Of a DNA stretch of 29,344 nt, positions 11,501-22,736 are shown one piece after another. The notes beneath the pieces were generated by a model. The model was not told the DNA's origin, searched no databases, and worked only from the letters and a program-made list of their open reading frames with translations. Both the position numbers and the translations under genes were made by a program. Source of the stretch: Phallusia fumigata (taxonomy: Eukaryota; Chordata; Ascidiacea; Phlebobranchia; Ascidiidae); contig QXVZ01033241.1 in the NCBI GenBank assembly GCA_008931825.1, positions 4,898-34,241 of the forward strand, given 5' to 3'. Numbering within the stretch: position 1 is the first letter of the stretch; every line of letters begins with the position of its first letter.

Positions 11501-12140
11501 GTTCATAGCTTAATTGAGTTACGTCAAAAAAAACGATGACGTTAGATTTTGGATCTCACGTTACCTTTGTTTTAGGGATAAAATTTCAATGGGTTTGCCA
11601 GTTGGCCGGGTTGTTATTTTTGACCTTCTGTTGTCCGTGAAATATTGCTGTTTTTGACCGTTTTTGCGACAAGCTACTATGTATGTGGACCAAAATTATG
11701 ATTGCAGATTTAACAAATCAATACAATTAAAACCATTTTATCCGCACACATTAAACAGTCTAAAAGCCTTGACAACAATAAACAATAAGTTCAGAAGTAT
11801 AGCTTTATTCAACGTTTTTGAGTACATTGTTTCCCGGTTTACTGTTCTGTTCTTAATTGCGTCCCAAAATTACATAGGGTTACGTGGAACCTCATTTCAA
11901 AACACAATGCAATTTACCCATTCCGAGCATGACTTCAATTAGAATGCCGATTGAGAGCCATTTGATTGCAGTGTCCATCGCTAACTTGCTTGGATCATTT
12001 GAAAAGTCGGTGATAGGTATTCCATCGGGTGTAAACTTGATTGTAACCCGTCCACTAACATTTGTCAAGGATACATCACTTGAACTTTGATTGACAGACA
12101 ATAACTTTGCGTCCATTATATTAGCGTGGTCTGATGCCAT
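8586..12140 (-). CDS. SLC10-family Na+/bile-acid-type cotransporter
   Basis: SLC10 proteins are plasma-membrane Na+-coupled carriers of bile acids, sulfated steroids or related organic anions. Five exons (12140-11918, 11023-10795, 10118-9902, 9361-9231, 9111-8586) join in frame to 1326 nt, 441 aa. The extracellular N-terminus has sequons N17QS and N27VS. The family blocks follow in order: GMGCTVDI at about 73-80, RRPIGVGI, SVPGGSLSNILTY at 130-142 (conserved N138), a PVAMGVGINWKWP helix, and VAIESGCQNGQLGC at 288-300, with the E291 and Q295/N296 cluster that binds Na+ in this family. Exon phases 1, 2, 0 and 2 agree across every junction, and an in-frame TGA lies just upstream of the chosen ATG. 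The protein is longer than ASBT/NTCP (about 350 aa) because of a Ser/Glu/Asp-rich cytoplasmic tail after about residue 335. It resembles the SLC10A1/A2/A6 branch; the paralogue and substrate cannot be decided. Confidence 0.93.
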
Positions 12141-12193
12141 GCCAATTCAGAAGGCGTTACTGCCAACAGTTCCCACACAATTGATGTACGCCT
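12141..12193 (-). promoter_or_regulatory. Splice acceptor and 5'UTR upstream of SLC10 start
   Basis: Read on the - strand, TTTATTGCAG (AG at 12193-12192) precedes a 51-base leader and the ATG at 12140. The acceptor implies a 5' non-coding exon further right or a trans-spliced leader. No donor exon was identified. Confidence 0.5.
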
Positions 12194-13677
12194 GCAATAA
12201 ACCATAATTGAAACAATAAAAACGTTTTATAATTTAGGCAATCAAGTGTATCTAAGCCTATCCGATAAAAACAACTCTTCAGTTAACGCAAAAATTTAAA
12301 CTACCTAATTGGTTGACAGTAAGTAATAAAGGTTTAACACTATTCAATCAATCTTTTAATACCCTATAAGTTTTTGTTTGGCCATATTGCCGTTTCAATG
12401 TGGTTTTTATGCTAATAAAAGCTGAATCGTGCCAAAACAGATAACGATTCAAAGAAACTGTAACGAGGCAGATACAGTTTAACGAGGCAGATACAGTTTA
12501 ATAGATTTAGGCGTTGTTCCTCTTGCCGCGGATAAAAGAAAATAAAAACATATAAAACAAATAGTTTTAATGTAAAGTCGGTCCTGCATATATGCCATGA
12601 AATGGCTAAAAAACACATCTACCCTTCGCTTGTAACATTGGCAAGAAATATACAAGACACACAGCTACAAGTATTAAACTCGCAAAATAGGCTTACACAA
12701 AGACTGTATCAGTTTAATCTTCTGCTCCTATATGTTCAGTAATCCTCTTTATATTACAAAGTGTTCATCACTGTTGAGATCAAACTAATAGCTTTGGCAG
12801 ATATGGCAACAAATCAACAACAAATACAGCAGCGTGACGACATTACCAGCACTTCGCTACAGAGCTGTGACTGAATCATCATTCCGCTGTTGTAATGTAT
12901 AAATATTATTCACTGATGCTTATGTCAGGAAGCGAACGCCGGCATCTCAGCCTACGTCAGTCACTTAATAGCCGTGCCTTCTATCCGGTAAACTCACGGC
13001 CTACTGAAATTGGTACCCCTCTCCTTAATGCACGCTACATCTTCAAAACAACATCCAATAGGTTTTTAAATGCCCGGGGTGTCTTTAAAAATTGTCACAT
13101 TCATTACTTTACACTCAAAAAATTTAACTGCATATACATATATTGGGTCGTTATCTAAACAACCTGCTTGTACTTTTGTCTAAATATGTCCATGGCGCTT
13201 GTGAAACAACAGGAAAACAAATTACTTTTGTGAACACTTAAAACACTTCTAAATTCAGCAGATCGTTTGTCTGAGTGGGTACTTACGACCGTGGGATATT
13301 TGAATGAAGGTCTCGAAACGGATCCGTTTAGAAGGCCTTCTCAGAGAAACGTTTTGCTGTCTATTAATTCTGTTTGGTTGTTGTTAGTTAAAACGAGTAA
13401 ACAAAAAATATTTGCAAATAATAATAATTTTCCGCCTCTCGACGTCTTACCTACAATATACCAATATATACCACAAATTATAAACACTACAAAATACCAA
13501 TATTTACCACAAATTGAATTGTGGGAATTCCCCAAATACAAGCCAGCAAACAAGAGCCACGAGTGGTAAATGGTCTTTCATAAGTATAGTAGTTGCCGTT
13601 TGCATGCTTGATTACACTTTCCGCAAACGGTATTAGGTTTAAACGTAGCGAATTTAAATCCTCATGTGCTATTGCAG
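12194..13677. other. Head-to-head intergenic region (SLC10 / GTF3C2)
   Basis: About 1.5 kb lies between the leftward SLC10 leader and the rightward GTF3C2 leader, so it should contain both promoters or one shared promoter. It is AT-rich. I see no TATA box or CpG-rich core that can be assigned confidently. It contains a perfect 19-bp tandem duplication (12462-12499) and an imperfect direct repeat of about 35-bp period near 13459-13515. Short open frames lack recognisable domains. Confidence 0.5.
12462..12499. repeat. Perfect 19-bp tandem duplication
   Basis: The unit AACGAGGCAGATACAGTTT is present twice back to back (12462-12480 and 12481-12499). It looks like a recent replication-slippage duplication or a polymorphic indel. 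It is not part of a longer array. Confidence 0.9.
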
Positions 13678-13698
13678 GTTCCTTGAAAGTCTAAAGCA
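13677..13698 (+). promoter_or_regulatory. Splice acceptor and 21-base leader of GTF3C2
   Basis: TGCTATTGCAG ends at 13677, followed by a 21-base leader and the ATG at 13699. So short a distance from acceptor to start codon is typical of spliced-leader trans-splicing, but a short 5'UTR intron would look the same from genomic sequence. Confidence 0.5.
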
Positions 13699-16600
13699 AT
13701 GAGTTCGAAACGAACTAAAAGGAGAAAAACCTATTCCCCTAAAAAAGTTATAGCGTCATCCAATCAGGATGAAGCTCTTGACCTTTCACAATCTGTTGCA
13801 ACTGAAATTAATTCTCCTGTTGGTCAATCAAGCACATTGGCCGGGTTCGAAACGGTTCCTGGGGACCCTAAAGACTTGGCTGCATATATAACACAAAATT
13901 CAGTAATTAATTTTGTTGAAACGCCCCGGCTTCCTGAAGAGTATTATGCCGAAATATCACATGTGAAACTAAACACAAAGCCAGGGGAAGAAATGTTATA
14001 CAAATGCAGAGGATGTGACAAAAAGACTTACAGGAGTTCTGGTGGATTAAAAGCCCATGTGGTAAATTGCCCTGGCCTTCCAAAGTCTGCATTCACTTGT
14101 GTTGTGTGCAATGAGAAATTTGATGAACTGGTGTATGCTACTGACCACATAAAAGGTAATATTAAATTGTTACATATCAATTGTTGCAACAGGCTTTTAA
14201 TAAGTTTAATACCTTTTAAACGCATAGTTTAATTTTTTCAACACACATTCTTTAAATATAGGGTTTTTTAACCTCTGGATAAGAAGTTAAACACAACAAT
14301 TTGATATCCTACTTATTATGGGTCCCCTTCCACGAAGGGGGGGGGGGGTGTTTTTACTNNNNNNNNNNNNNNNNNNNNNNNNNNNNNNNNNNNNNNNNNN
14401 NNNNNNNNNNNNNNNNNNNNNNNNNNNNNNNNNNNNNNNNNNNNNNNNNNNNNNNNNNNNNNNNNNNNNNNNNNNNNNNNNNNNNNNNNNNNNNNNNNNN
14501 NNNNNNNNNNNNNNNNNNNNNNNNNNNNNNNNNNNNNNNNNNNNNNNNNNNNNNNNNNNNNNNNNNNNNNNNNNNNNNNNNNNNNNNNNNNNNNNNNNNN
14601 NNNNNNNNNNNNNNNNNNNNNNNNNNNNNNNNNNNNNNNNNNNNNNNNNNNNNNNNNNNNNNNNNNNNNNNNNNNNNNNNNNNNNNNNNNNNNNNNNNNN
14701 NNNNNNNNNNNNNNNNNNNNNNNNNNNNNNNNNNNNNNNNNNNNNNNNNNNNNNNNNNNNNNNNNNNNNNNNNNNNNNNNNNNNNNNNNNNNNNNNNNNN
14801 NNNNNNNNNNNNNNNNNNNNNNNNNNNNNNNNNNNNNNNNNNNNNNNNNNNNNNNNNNNNNNNNNNNNNNNNNNNNNNNNNNNNNNNNNNNNNNNNNNNN
14901 NNNNNNNNNNNNNNNNNNNNNNNNNNNNNNNNNNNNNNNNNNNNNNNNNNNNNNNNNNNNNNNNNNNNNNNNNNNNNNNNNNNNNNNNNNNNNNNNNNNN
15001 NNNNNNNNNNNNNNNNNNNNNNNNNNNNNNNNNNNNNNNNNNNNNNNNNNNNNNNNNNNNNNNNNNNNNNNNNNNNNNNNNNNGATTGAAATTGACATGA
15101 TGTAGGAAATGATTTAGTTAAATTATAAATGGAAATCTTTACTTTTAAATTTGTAAAACTGATTTTTAAACTGATCACGTTCTAAAAACATCACTACTAT
15201 TCAGAAATTGCATGTGTGTGGGGACCCATATGTTTATGCTAGCAGAAACAATCATGTTATAAAATGCCAAGGGAATAAGGGACCCAATGTAATGTGGGTA
15301 TTGAAAATATATCCAATGTAATAAAGAAAATGGTATATGTGGAGAACATCATTATGAGGCGGTAGTGTATGTGGATTAAAAATATGGAGAACGCCACCTC
15401 TCTAGTTGATGTCTGGGTTTCTTACAGGTGAAATTAAATGCACATTAAAATGTACATTAAAGTTTAAAAGTGGTGTTAATGCCTAAAACATTTGCTGTGT
15501 CAGTTTTGCTCTTAAAAAGAGGTAAAATGTTGCAGAACAGTTTTTGTACAATAATTGATGCTGTTATAATTTAATATTTGACACAATACACATTGCACTG
15601 ATGATGACAACAGTGATTGTCCAAACCATGCAATACATTCATTATATACAAGTTCCCTGGTGGTCATGTTTTAATTTAGTACTATTGAAATCCGTATCTT
15701 GTGTTCACAAAAAAGCTTTAATTGTTTAACTTTTAATAAAATCAATTTTATGCAGATGTTCATATCACACCTTACATGGGTGTAGCATTGGGATCTGGAA
15801 GACGAGCAGCAGCATTAAGTCGAATAAAAATCAACAATTATGAATCAAGCAGTTTGGCTAGTGACGATAAGACTGACGACTATTCTGCAACTGAAGATTT
15901 TGATTTTGCTGCGATTGTAAAAGAAGAACTTCTAGTGTGTAACAGTAAACATATGTGTACTAGTGCTCATAGCTACTTTTAATTTTTTATGGTTTTCGGC
16001 TTTGCCCTTAATTAACTTAATTTGTTTTAAGAGTTAGATATAGATTGAAACATATTGTTTTGTTATGTGACATGAATAATGTCAGTTCAAAGATTATTTT
16101 AAACATTTGCATTAATAACATTTAAGGATCGTCAATATTTAATAAAATTTCCTGAATGGACACAAAAAATAAACTACATGCTTTGAAAATTCGCTGCTCA
16201 ACTTACTTTTGCCTGTGCTTTGATTCCTAAAACAGAAAAACATAAAGTCATTAGAGTGTTCTGCATGGCAAATCATAAAATTGTTGTCTTAGGTTGTGTG
16301 CTTTATATTTATTTACCTAAAATATTGGAACTCACCTTTTTCAGGAGCCTGACTTGCCAGTGCGAAGAAGAAACACAGATCGAACATTTACATCACAAGG
16401 GGCACCCAGCACCTATTCATATATGAATGTACCTTTGGCCAATGCATTTGAATGGACATATAATCGACTTAAGACACTGGAAAGAAATTGCCCTGCAAAC
16501 GAAAAAATTGACATTTCTTCAATTTCGAAAAGCTCACAGACTGTGGAGACATTGTGCCACATGTTTCAATTAAATCCACACTCACCAGAGTTCAGCATTG

Positions 16601-19600
16601 ATACAAAACTGTTAGATAAGCCCTCAAAGCAAAAAAAGTCAACAAAAACTTTTGCATCAGACACAGGCCAACCATTTAAAATGCTTGACTTGTTTGAGAC
16701 TCTTCCCACCACCAAGCACATATCAAAGACATTTTTTGTTGGAGCTCCTGTCTGGAGCATGGCATGGTGTCCTTATCCAATGGCTAAAGATGAACTGGAT
16801 CAGATATTGGCCCTCTGCACACATTCTCAAGAGCATTTTGTGGATCCTTCTCATATCTATGATGAGCCAGTACTGTTGCAGTTATGGAATTGCGGTAAAC
16901 TGCCAGCATCACAAACCTGCTATGAGGTACAATTGTTTTCACCTGTTTTTTACTTTATATTAGAATAAAATTTATCAAATAATGCAATACAAAAAGACCT
17001 GACATACTCATAAGTTTCAGATTGTTTTTAGTTCACAGTTTTGTCACAACAAAACTCAAATGATTCATGTTTAATCCTACCTTTTTTCCTCAGCATCCAC
17101 GTTTGGCCAGTGGTTTTATCTTTAATGGTGGCCCTGTATGGGACATGCAATGGTGCCCGTTTGGTGGTTTGGTTTTATCAGAAGGTGGTGAAGTGGAGAG
17201 ATTAGGAGTTTTGGCTGTGGCTCTTGGTTCTGGCCTCATAAAAATTCTTGCAGTCCCTGCACCACAGAAGTTAGAGGGAGATAAAAGAAAAAAAGAAACT
17301 GAAAACATTAAAAGGTTTGTAACGCTGTTTTTTTTGATGAACAAAATGCTGTTGTATTGCCTAATGGAAAAACTTTTTTGGGGTTTTTCTTGTAGACATC
17401 ATTTTTGTTTAAAACCTGTTACCATGTTTAGAAGAAAAGTTAAAAATTGCCGAGTTTGATTTTTGGCTGGTGTGTCAATTTAAAATTACCACCATTGGCA
17501 ACCCTCACTAACTGCAAGTTAACTATAGGTTTACAGACATTATTTGCAACTTTTGGCTGTAAATATTCATAAATTTTACATATCCATCTACACATTAACT
17601 TATTTCAAGCTGTATATTTACTTGTGTGTCAGCCAATAGGCAATTTTTGGTTGTCACATTACAGTTTGAATTTATAATCCCTTTTTAGCCAATGAATAGA
17701 CAAGTGTGCTGTAAATTGTTAATTTTAGGAGAAAGTCAAGAAACAACAACAATTTGCCTGCTACTGCATGGTACAAATCTTTTAAAATTAAAAAAAGGTT
17801 TTACCTTATTAAAAACTTGCTAGGTTGAAATTGACCTTGCCATAATTATAGTGTTAAGAAAAAAAGAATGTTGCTAGAGTTGATTTGCTTGTTGCAGGAT
17901 AAAACCCTCCTTGATTTTAAAGCCTCTAGCTGGTAACAATGTGCTGTATGGTCAATGCTTTTCTTTGGCATGGTCGGTAAATGATGGATGCAAGTTCATT
18001 GCAGGAGGTTTTGCATCAGGCCATGTTGCAATATGGGATGTAGCAACAAAATCAGCATTTCTAAAAACCCAGGAAAATGAAGGTAGTATGGGGATAGTGT
18101 TGAGTTTATTTTTACTTTAGCTTGACGTTCAGCTTTTAAAAAGTGAATGATAAGTAATAGTTTCAAAATGTTAAGATTTAATTTATGTTGTCATAAAATA
18201 AAAAAGAAAATTGGGGTGATTCTGCTGTCTGTATATTGTAGCCTTTTTCAGTGAAAAAAGAGCTGTAATTCACAGAAAAGTGCTTGCATTCTGAACATTT
18301 TATAAATCCTCCCCAGTGGATGTGGACAATGGTCATTGTGTTGCTATTTTCGATAGCTAAAGCCAAAAATGCCTTAATTACAAGGTTATGGAATATAACT
18401 TTGCTGATAAGTAAGGATTTGATAGGTCATAAATTCTTTGTACAGGCTAGTAACAACTAATTTACATTTGTTCAAGCTTTTGTTTTTGATTTTACAAATG
18501 ATAAAAGATGCATCTACTGGAATACTACACATATAAATGTAAATGTGTTAAATATATCTCTACTCTTCCTGAGCAAGCTGTAGCACTAAAACTACTTTGC
18601 GCAGCAAATAACACATACAGCTTATTTTTTTGGCAGAAACCACTACACTGCTTCCTTTTATTTCATTCCGAGCCCATTCAAAACCAGTCAAGGGAATAGC
18701 TTGGTGTCCATTTGACACAAACATTCTGGCCACAGCTGCTGCAGACAAACTGTTAAAAATATGGGATCGTAGACGACCAAACTGTGATCTAAAGGTGAGT
18801 GCACTTGATCTAAGTTCAGTGTATTGAAAGGTGATTTTGCTTGCTCATAATGTTACTTACACAGGCAGAACAAAGATGAATTATAACTGTTTGGGAGTGA
18901 ACAGAAAATTTAGGGCATCACCTTACAAACATGTAAATTTATGTGTATGCAGGCATGGTAAATACTAAATTGTACTTTTGCAAAGACACAATTAGTTTGG
19001 TTTAACACTGGGTGTTTATATGACCAGTTGTATTTTTTGGATCATCTGTACAAAATACCATGCATATGCAAATATACCCAATAAAATGTGTACTCTTATA
19101 TTTGGGTACTTCAAACTGTAGTGTATGCTTTTGAATTAGTGAGAACTAAATTTGTGTTCGAAACTTGCTGATACTTGGTGTGAAGCTAAGCATGCTTAAG
19201 ATATTATGACCCACAATGAACAATAAATTACTTGCCGGTTTTTTATGTGACTAAAAGTCTGTATCCACAGTTGTGAGATGAACTATTGTTGTTTTTCTTG
19301 TCCAGGATAACCTCGCCCCTAGAACCAGTATCATCAATGAAATTTGTTGGCCACATTTAGACAACGGAGTATATGTTGCGACTGATTCAAGCTTTGCTAA
19401 CCCTCATTCACATGGATGTGTGTGGGCAAGTTTTACACAAGGCAACTCAATGCAGAGCATTTTTCCAACTAAGGTTTGTTTTGATAAGCAAATCAGAATT
19501 TTAAGCATTTGAGCTAGTTGAAAACAGTTTTAGGTCATTTAAAGATTAATTTTGCATGTTGTAAGATTAAGTTGGTCTTAAATGCAGGATTCTCTGGTGC

Positions 19601-21162
19601 AAACATTCGCTGTTAGAATGTACTAGCCAGTCGATAAGTGTGAAGTTTTTAACATACACAGGTGTTATCAGGTGGTATCATCAGTAAAATAGTATTCCTG
19701 ACAACTTCGCAGATATAAGGTTTTAACAGATTAATTTTTAACACTAAGAAGGGTTGTGTCCTTTACTGCCTTAATTGTGTAACAAGCAGTGTATATTTGT
19801 ATTTTGCCACAAATTAATGACTATATCCTATATTTTCAAAAATCTGGCTAAGTTAACAAGGCAAAAATTATTTAGGCCGTAACAAACTGGGTGCACTTAA
19901 CCTAAATGAAACTAGTGTGACCAATTTGTTCCTCAGAAAGTATATATTTGTAAATGTGTAGGCATTTTGCTTTTTTAAAAACACTTTTAGGGCCAGTCCA
20001 CGTTATTTTATAAGTTGGGAGGTTCTTGACGTTTGATGCACTCCTTTATTATAAGTTTTTACTGCTTTAAACATAAAAAGAAAACAAAGGGAGAGAGTGG
20101 CGTATGTCTTGGCATACTTACAGTGGTGTATTACAAAACAATAAACAAATTAACAGTTCATGTTCGACATAAGTTCAAAAAAGGGTTATAGGAGTTACTT
20201 GCAACGGAATTAAAAGTTTTGCTAAACGTAGGCTTGTTGCTTCACGGTGACCCACAGTGATTGGCTCCACAGCGCCGCCGGTGGGGATGTGGCGGGCAAC
20301 GCGATGGTAATGACTTGCAACAACTGGAATCGAAACAACCACTTTGTAAAGAAATCATCGCGTATGTTGCTGTTTCAATCATTACCACTGTGGAATGACC
20401 AAATGCCAACAACTAGTAAAGCAGATCAGGTACTTGTTAACTCTTTCCCGGACTACAGATTATAACATAGCTTTCGTTGTTCATGGGGTTCTGACCTATT
20501 TGTGTAGTCAGATTAACTCGCTAAAGAGTCGGTTTTCTAATGTCGTTGGCATCGTTTATAGAAGTTGCAAAACTTTTTAACAGGAGGAAGCGAAACATTC
20601 GCCGCAGAACAGTGACACTTACGATTACAAACTTCTTTTTCACGATTCTGACATGACTGGAAACTTGTGCAACTGGGAAAAGCGATCTGCACACAAAAAA
20701 ATTCGGTTAGTAAACAAAAAACGCACGAAACTTATAATACCATTCATAGGGCTATTATTTATTCCAATGTCACCTTTTCAACCAAAATTTGTAATAGTTT
20801 TTTACCTTTAAATTATACGCCTGACTCAAGTTAAGTGTTTAATAAAACAAATCTAATTAAGAGAATTGTGTATACTGATACCCAAAGTGACAAGTTTAAC
20901 AATATGTTAAAAGGCTTAATACTTACTTCACAAAACCTGTACATGCAAAACCCTCAGAACATACGAAGATTTCGCGGATGAGGTGTACCGCCCTCAAGTG
21001 TCGGGAATACAAAAGATGCGTTGGAACCCTAATAAATCCTCCTTTACGTGGATAGCTAGTGGGACACATTCGGGGCTTGTCCGGTTGCATTGTGTGTCGG
21101 GGATGATTTCCAGTGAAGTGGAGGAGTATAGGTTGAGCTGCAGCGACGATGGCTACACTTAA
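13699..21162 (+). CDS. GTF3C2: General transcription factor 3C subunit 2 (TFIIIC110), with N-terminal zinc fingers
   Basis: GTF3C2 is the WD-repeat subunit of TFIIIC, which binds the B box of tRNA-type genes and recruits TFIIIB and RNA polymerase III in the nucleus. Ten exons join in frame to 2475 nt, 824 aa: 13699-14155, 15756-15934, 16345-16926, 17094-17314, 17898-18082, 18637-18794, 19306-19473, 20232-20429, 20584-20705 and 20958-21162. Residues 1-16 are basic and nuclear-localisation-like. Two fingers follow: C103-C106-H120-C124 and C134-C137-H150-H155, the second split across intron 1. Beta-propeller blocks include GAPVWSMAWCP (345-355), GGPVWDMQWCP (418-428), GQCFSLAWS and GIAWCP...LLKIWD (561-585). 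Near the end, THSDWLHSAAGGDVAG, YKLLFHDSD and WNPN...WIASGTHSGLVRLH match the vertebrate C-terminal order. The weakest junction is the exon 2 donor (CTA|GTGTGT). The assembly gap lies in intron 1, so no coding sequence appears lost. Confidence 0.93.
14313..14348. repeat. Repeat fragment with hairpin and G12 run at gap edge
   Basis: The fragment starting TTATTATGGGTCCCC and ending in GAAGGGG (14313-14340) reappears, reverse-complemented and with only a 2-base indel, at 23631-23656. It runs into a 12-G homopolymer (14337-14348) just before the assembly gap. The CCCCTTC...GAAGGGG core can fold as a small hairpin. A repeat plus a G run is a plausible reason for the assembly break. Confidence 0.75.
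14359..15083. other. Assembly gap (725 N)
   Basis: This is an unresolved run of N inside GTF3C2 intron 1. The exons on each side join in phase and complete a C2H2 finger, so the gap probably contains only intron and repeat sequence. The true size may differ from 725. Confidence 0.98.
15183..15385 (-). repeat. Dispersed repeat copy 1 (in GTF3C2 intron 1)
   Basis: Read on the - strand, this stretch aligns with 22310-22495 on the + strand over roughly 190 bases with many identities. Shared blocks include TCCACATATACCATTT (one mismatch), TACATTGGATATAT, TTTATAACATGATT, TTTCTGCTAGCAT, ACATATGGGTCCC and GAATAGTAG. This is clear evidence of a dispersed repeat in opposite orientation on the two sides of the GTF3C2 coding exons. 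The family is not identified and the boundaries are approximate. Confidence 0.85.
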
Positions 21163-21405
21163 GTATGTTACTGCCGCGTTCCCATATCACTGAGTTCAGC
21201 CATTGGTTTTCCGGGGAAGGGTGTTTCCGCTGAAAGTTATACAACCCTGCCACTCGAGCTTTTACCCGATCTTCGACAATAAAACCTGCCAAAAACGTCG
21301 CTATCATACTACTTTTAACTTATTCAAATAGATTCTGGAAAGATTAGATAACACTACTGTTTGTTTGTTTCATTTTATCCTCGGGAGGCGGAGCAACGTC
21401 TGAAT
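21125..21405. repeat. First copy of a 281-bp exact duplication around a single N
   Basis: The bases from within the last GTF3C2 exon through the 3'UTR (21125-21405) are repeated at 21407-21687 with no difference that I can see. One N at 21406 separates the two copies. Exact identity with an N joint points to overlapping contig ends that failed to merge rather than a biological tandem duplication. The stop codon at 21160-21162 lies in the first copy, so the protein is unaffected. Confidence 0.9.
21278..21283 (+). other. Polyadenylation signal AATAAA of GTF3C2
   Basis: AATAAA lies about 115 bases after the GTF3C2 stop codon, and the duplicated block repeats it at 21560-21565. The spacing is normal for a compact 3'UTR. 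Confidence 0.55.
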
Positions 21406-21406
21406 N

Positions 21407-21687
21407 AGTATAGGTTGAGCTGCAGCGACGATGGCTACACTTAAGTATGTTACTGCCGCGTTCCCATATCACTGAGTTCAGCCATTGGTTTTCCGGGGAA
21501 GGGTGTTTCCGCTGAAAGTTATACAACCCTGCCACTCGAGCTTTTACCCGATCTTCGACAATAAAACCTGCCAAAAACGTCGCTATCATACTACTTTTAA
21601 CTTATTCAAATAGATTCTGGAAAGATTAGATAACACTACTGTTTGTTTGTTTCATTTTATCCTCGGGAGGCGGAGCAACGTCTGAAT
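21407..21687. repeat. Second copy of the 281-bp duplication
   Basis: This is identical to 21125-21405. It carries the last codons, stop and polyadenylation signal of GTF3C2 a second time, without the upstream exon parts. It is most likely an assembly artefact. Confidence 0.9.
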
Positions 21688-21737
21688 GCGTTATGCTCAT
21701 TATGAGTCCGCCCCCGAGCTACCTGCTTCATTGCAGT

Positions 21738-21925
21738 TCTGTTGGTTTATTTTTTCATTTTATTTTATTTTTGAAAGTTGGTGACTTCAATTTGGTTCAA
21801 CCCATCGGGTTCATGTGGGTTGGGGCAATGCCGCTTAAGTTTCTTGCTCAGGGATACACAAGCGACCTAGATGGGATTAGAACCCACAACCTTGTCATCT
21901 TGGCGGCCTAACTGATGTATTATTT
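21738..21925 (-). repeat. tRNA-derived SINE with A-rich tail
   Basis: Read on the - strand, the element contains a tRNA-like head (GTTAGGCCGCC, then B-box-like GGTTCTAATCCC). The body reads CCCTGAGCAAG..ACTTAA, a string common in animal tRNA-derived SINEs. It ends in an A-rich tail of AAAATAAAATAAAA type at 21741-21775. The B box has one change from the consensus GGTTCGAATCC. It is about 190 bp, with approximate ends and no target-site duplication recognised. Confidence 0.65.
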
Positions 21926-22309
21926 TGCCAAACTACTGTCATAACTGTTACCAGGGTATAAATGCAGCGGTTCTCGAATGAAAAGCGTGGTTTGAGTCAT
22001 GATTTTTAAAAGACTCCACTTCACATCCAGAAAAAATACTCAAACACTGATCATAAAGACTCGATTTGTGAGTTGAAGGTCAATTGCATGAAATTCATGT
22101 CAGTTAAAAATCTTCACGTTCTGTTTTTCTCATTTTTACACAGAGCAATTTTTGGTAAAAATTACTGTCGGAAAATCCTGTCGCACCCACTTAGTGCATG
22201 TTGTCATGCGTCTGACACATTTAAGATATCAGAAGTCTTTTGCATAGTGCCTATTAGGAAACAAATCCGATACTGGTCTGGCACTATTTCTACATTTTGT
22301 TTGCGGCGT

Positions 22310-22495
22310 TCACTACAACCCCAAATTTGTGTTTTCCACATATACCATTTCCTTTGTTACATTGGATATATATTCAATACCTGCATTACAATGGTCCCAA
22401 TTTCCTTGGTGTTTTATAACATGATTATTTCTGCTAGCATCAACATATGGGTCCCTACACATATGCAGTTTTTGAATAGTAGCCTTGTTTTTATG
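22310..22495 (+). repeat. Dispersed repeat copy 2 (downstream of GTF3C2)
   Basis: This is the counterpart, in the opposite orientation, of the repeat at 15183-15385. Conserved blocks run in the same order (CCACATATACCATTTC, TACATTGGATATAT, TTATAACATGATTATTTCTG, ATATGGGTCCC). The 191-codon open frame overlapping it (22073-22648) shows no conserved domain and is probably fortuitous. Confidence 0.85.
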
Positions 22496-22736
22496 TGTGT
22501 GAATAAATGCCCGTTTATGTGTGAAATAGCAGCCTGTCACCAACCGCTAAGTGTCGTAAACTCGACAATCACTCCCTCGCGTCGGGTCGTTTTGAATTGT
22601 GGGCAAAAGAGTCAGCAAATAAACAAGTTTTTGCGGATGCAAGGATAAATACTTGACCGATCATGCTTAAATTTTAAACAACTAATGATAGTACCTACAT
22701 ATGTACATTTGAAATTTCAATACATTTGGATTAGTA

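Noticed and set aside
15935..15982. GTF3C2 exon 2 extended to a donor at A|GTAAAC near 15945
   Set aside because: That donor is in phase 1 and would create an immediate stop when joined to the exon at 16345. The phase-0 donor CTA|GTGTGT at 15935 keeps the frame.
22073..22648. 191-codon open frame on the + strand
   Set aside because: It overlaps the dispersed repeat at 22310-22495, has no domain signature or splice context, and its amino-acid composition looks like translated AT-rich DNA.
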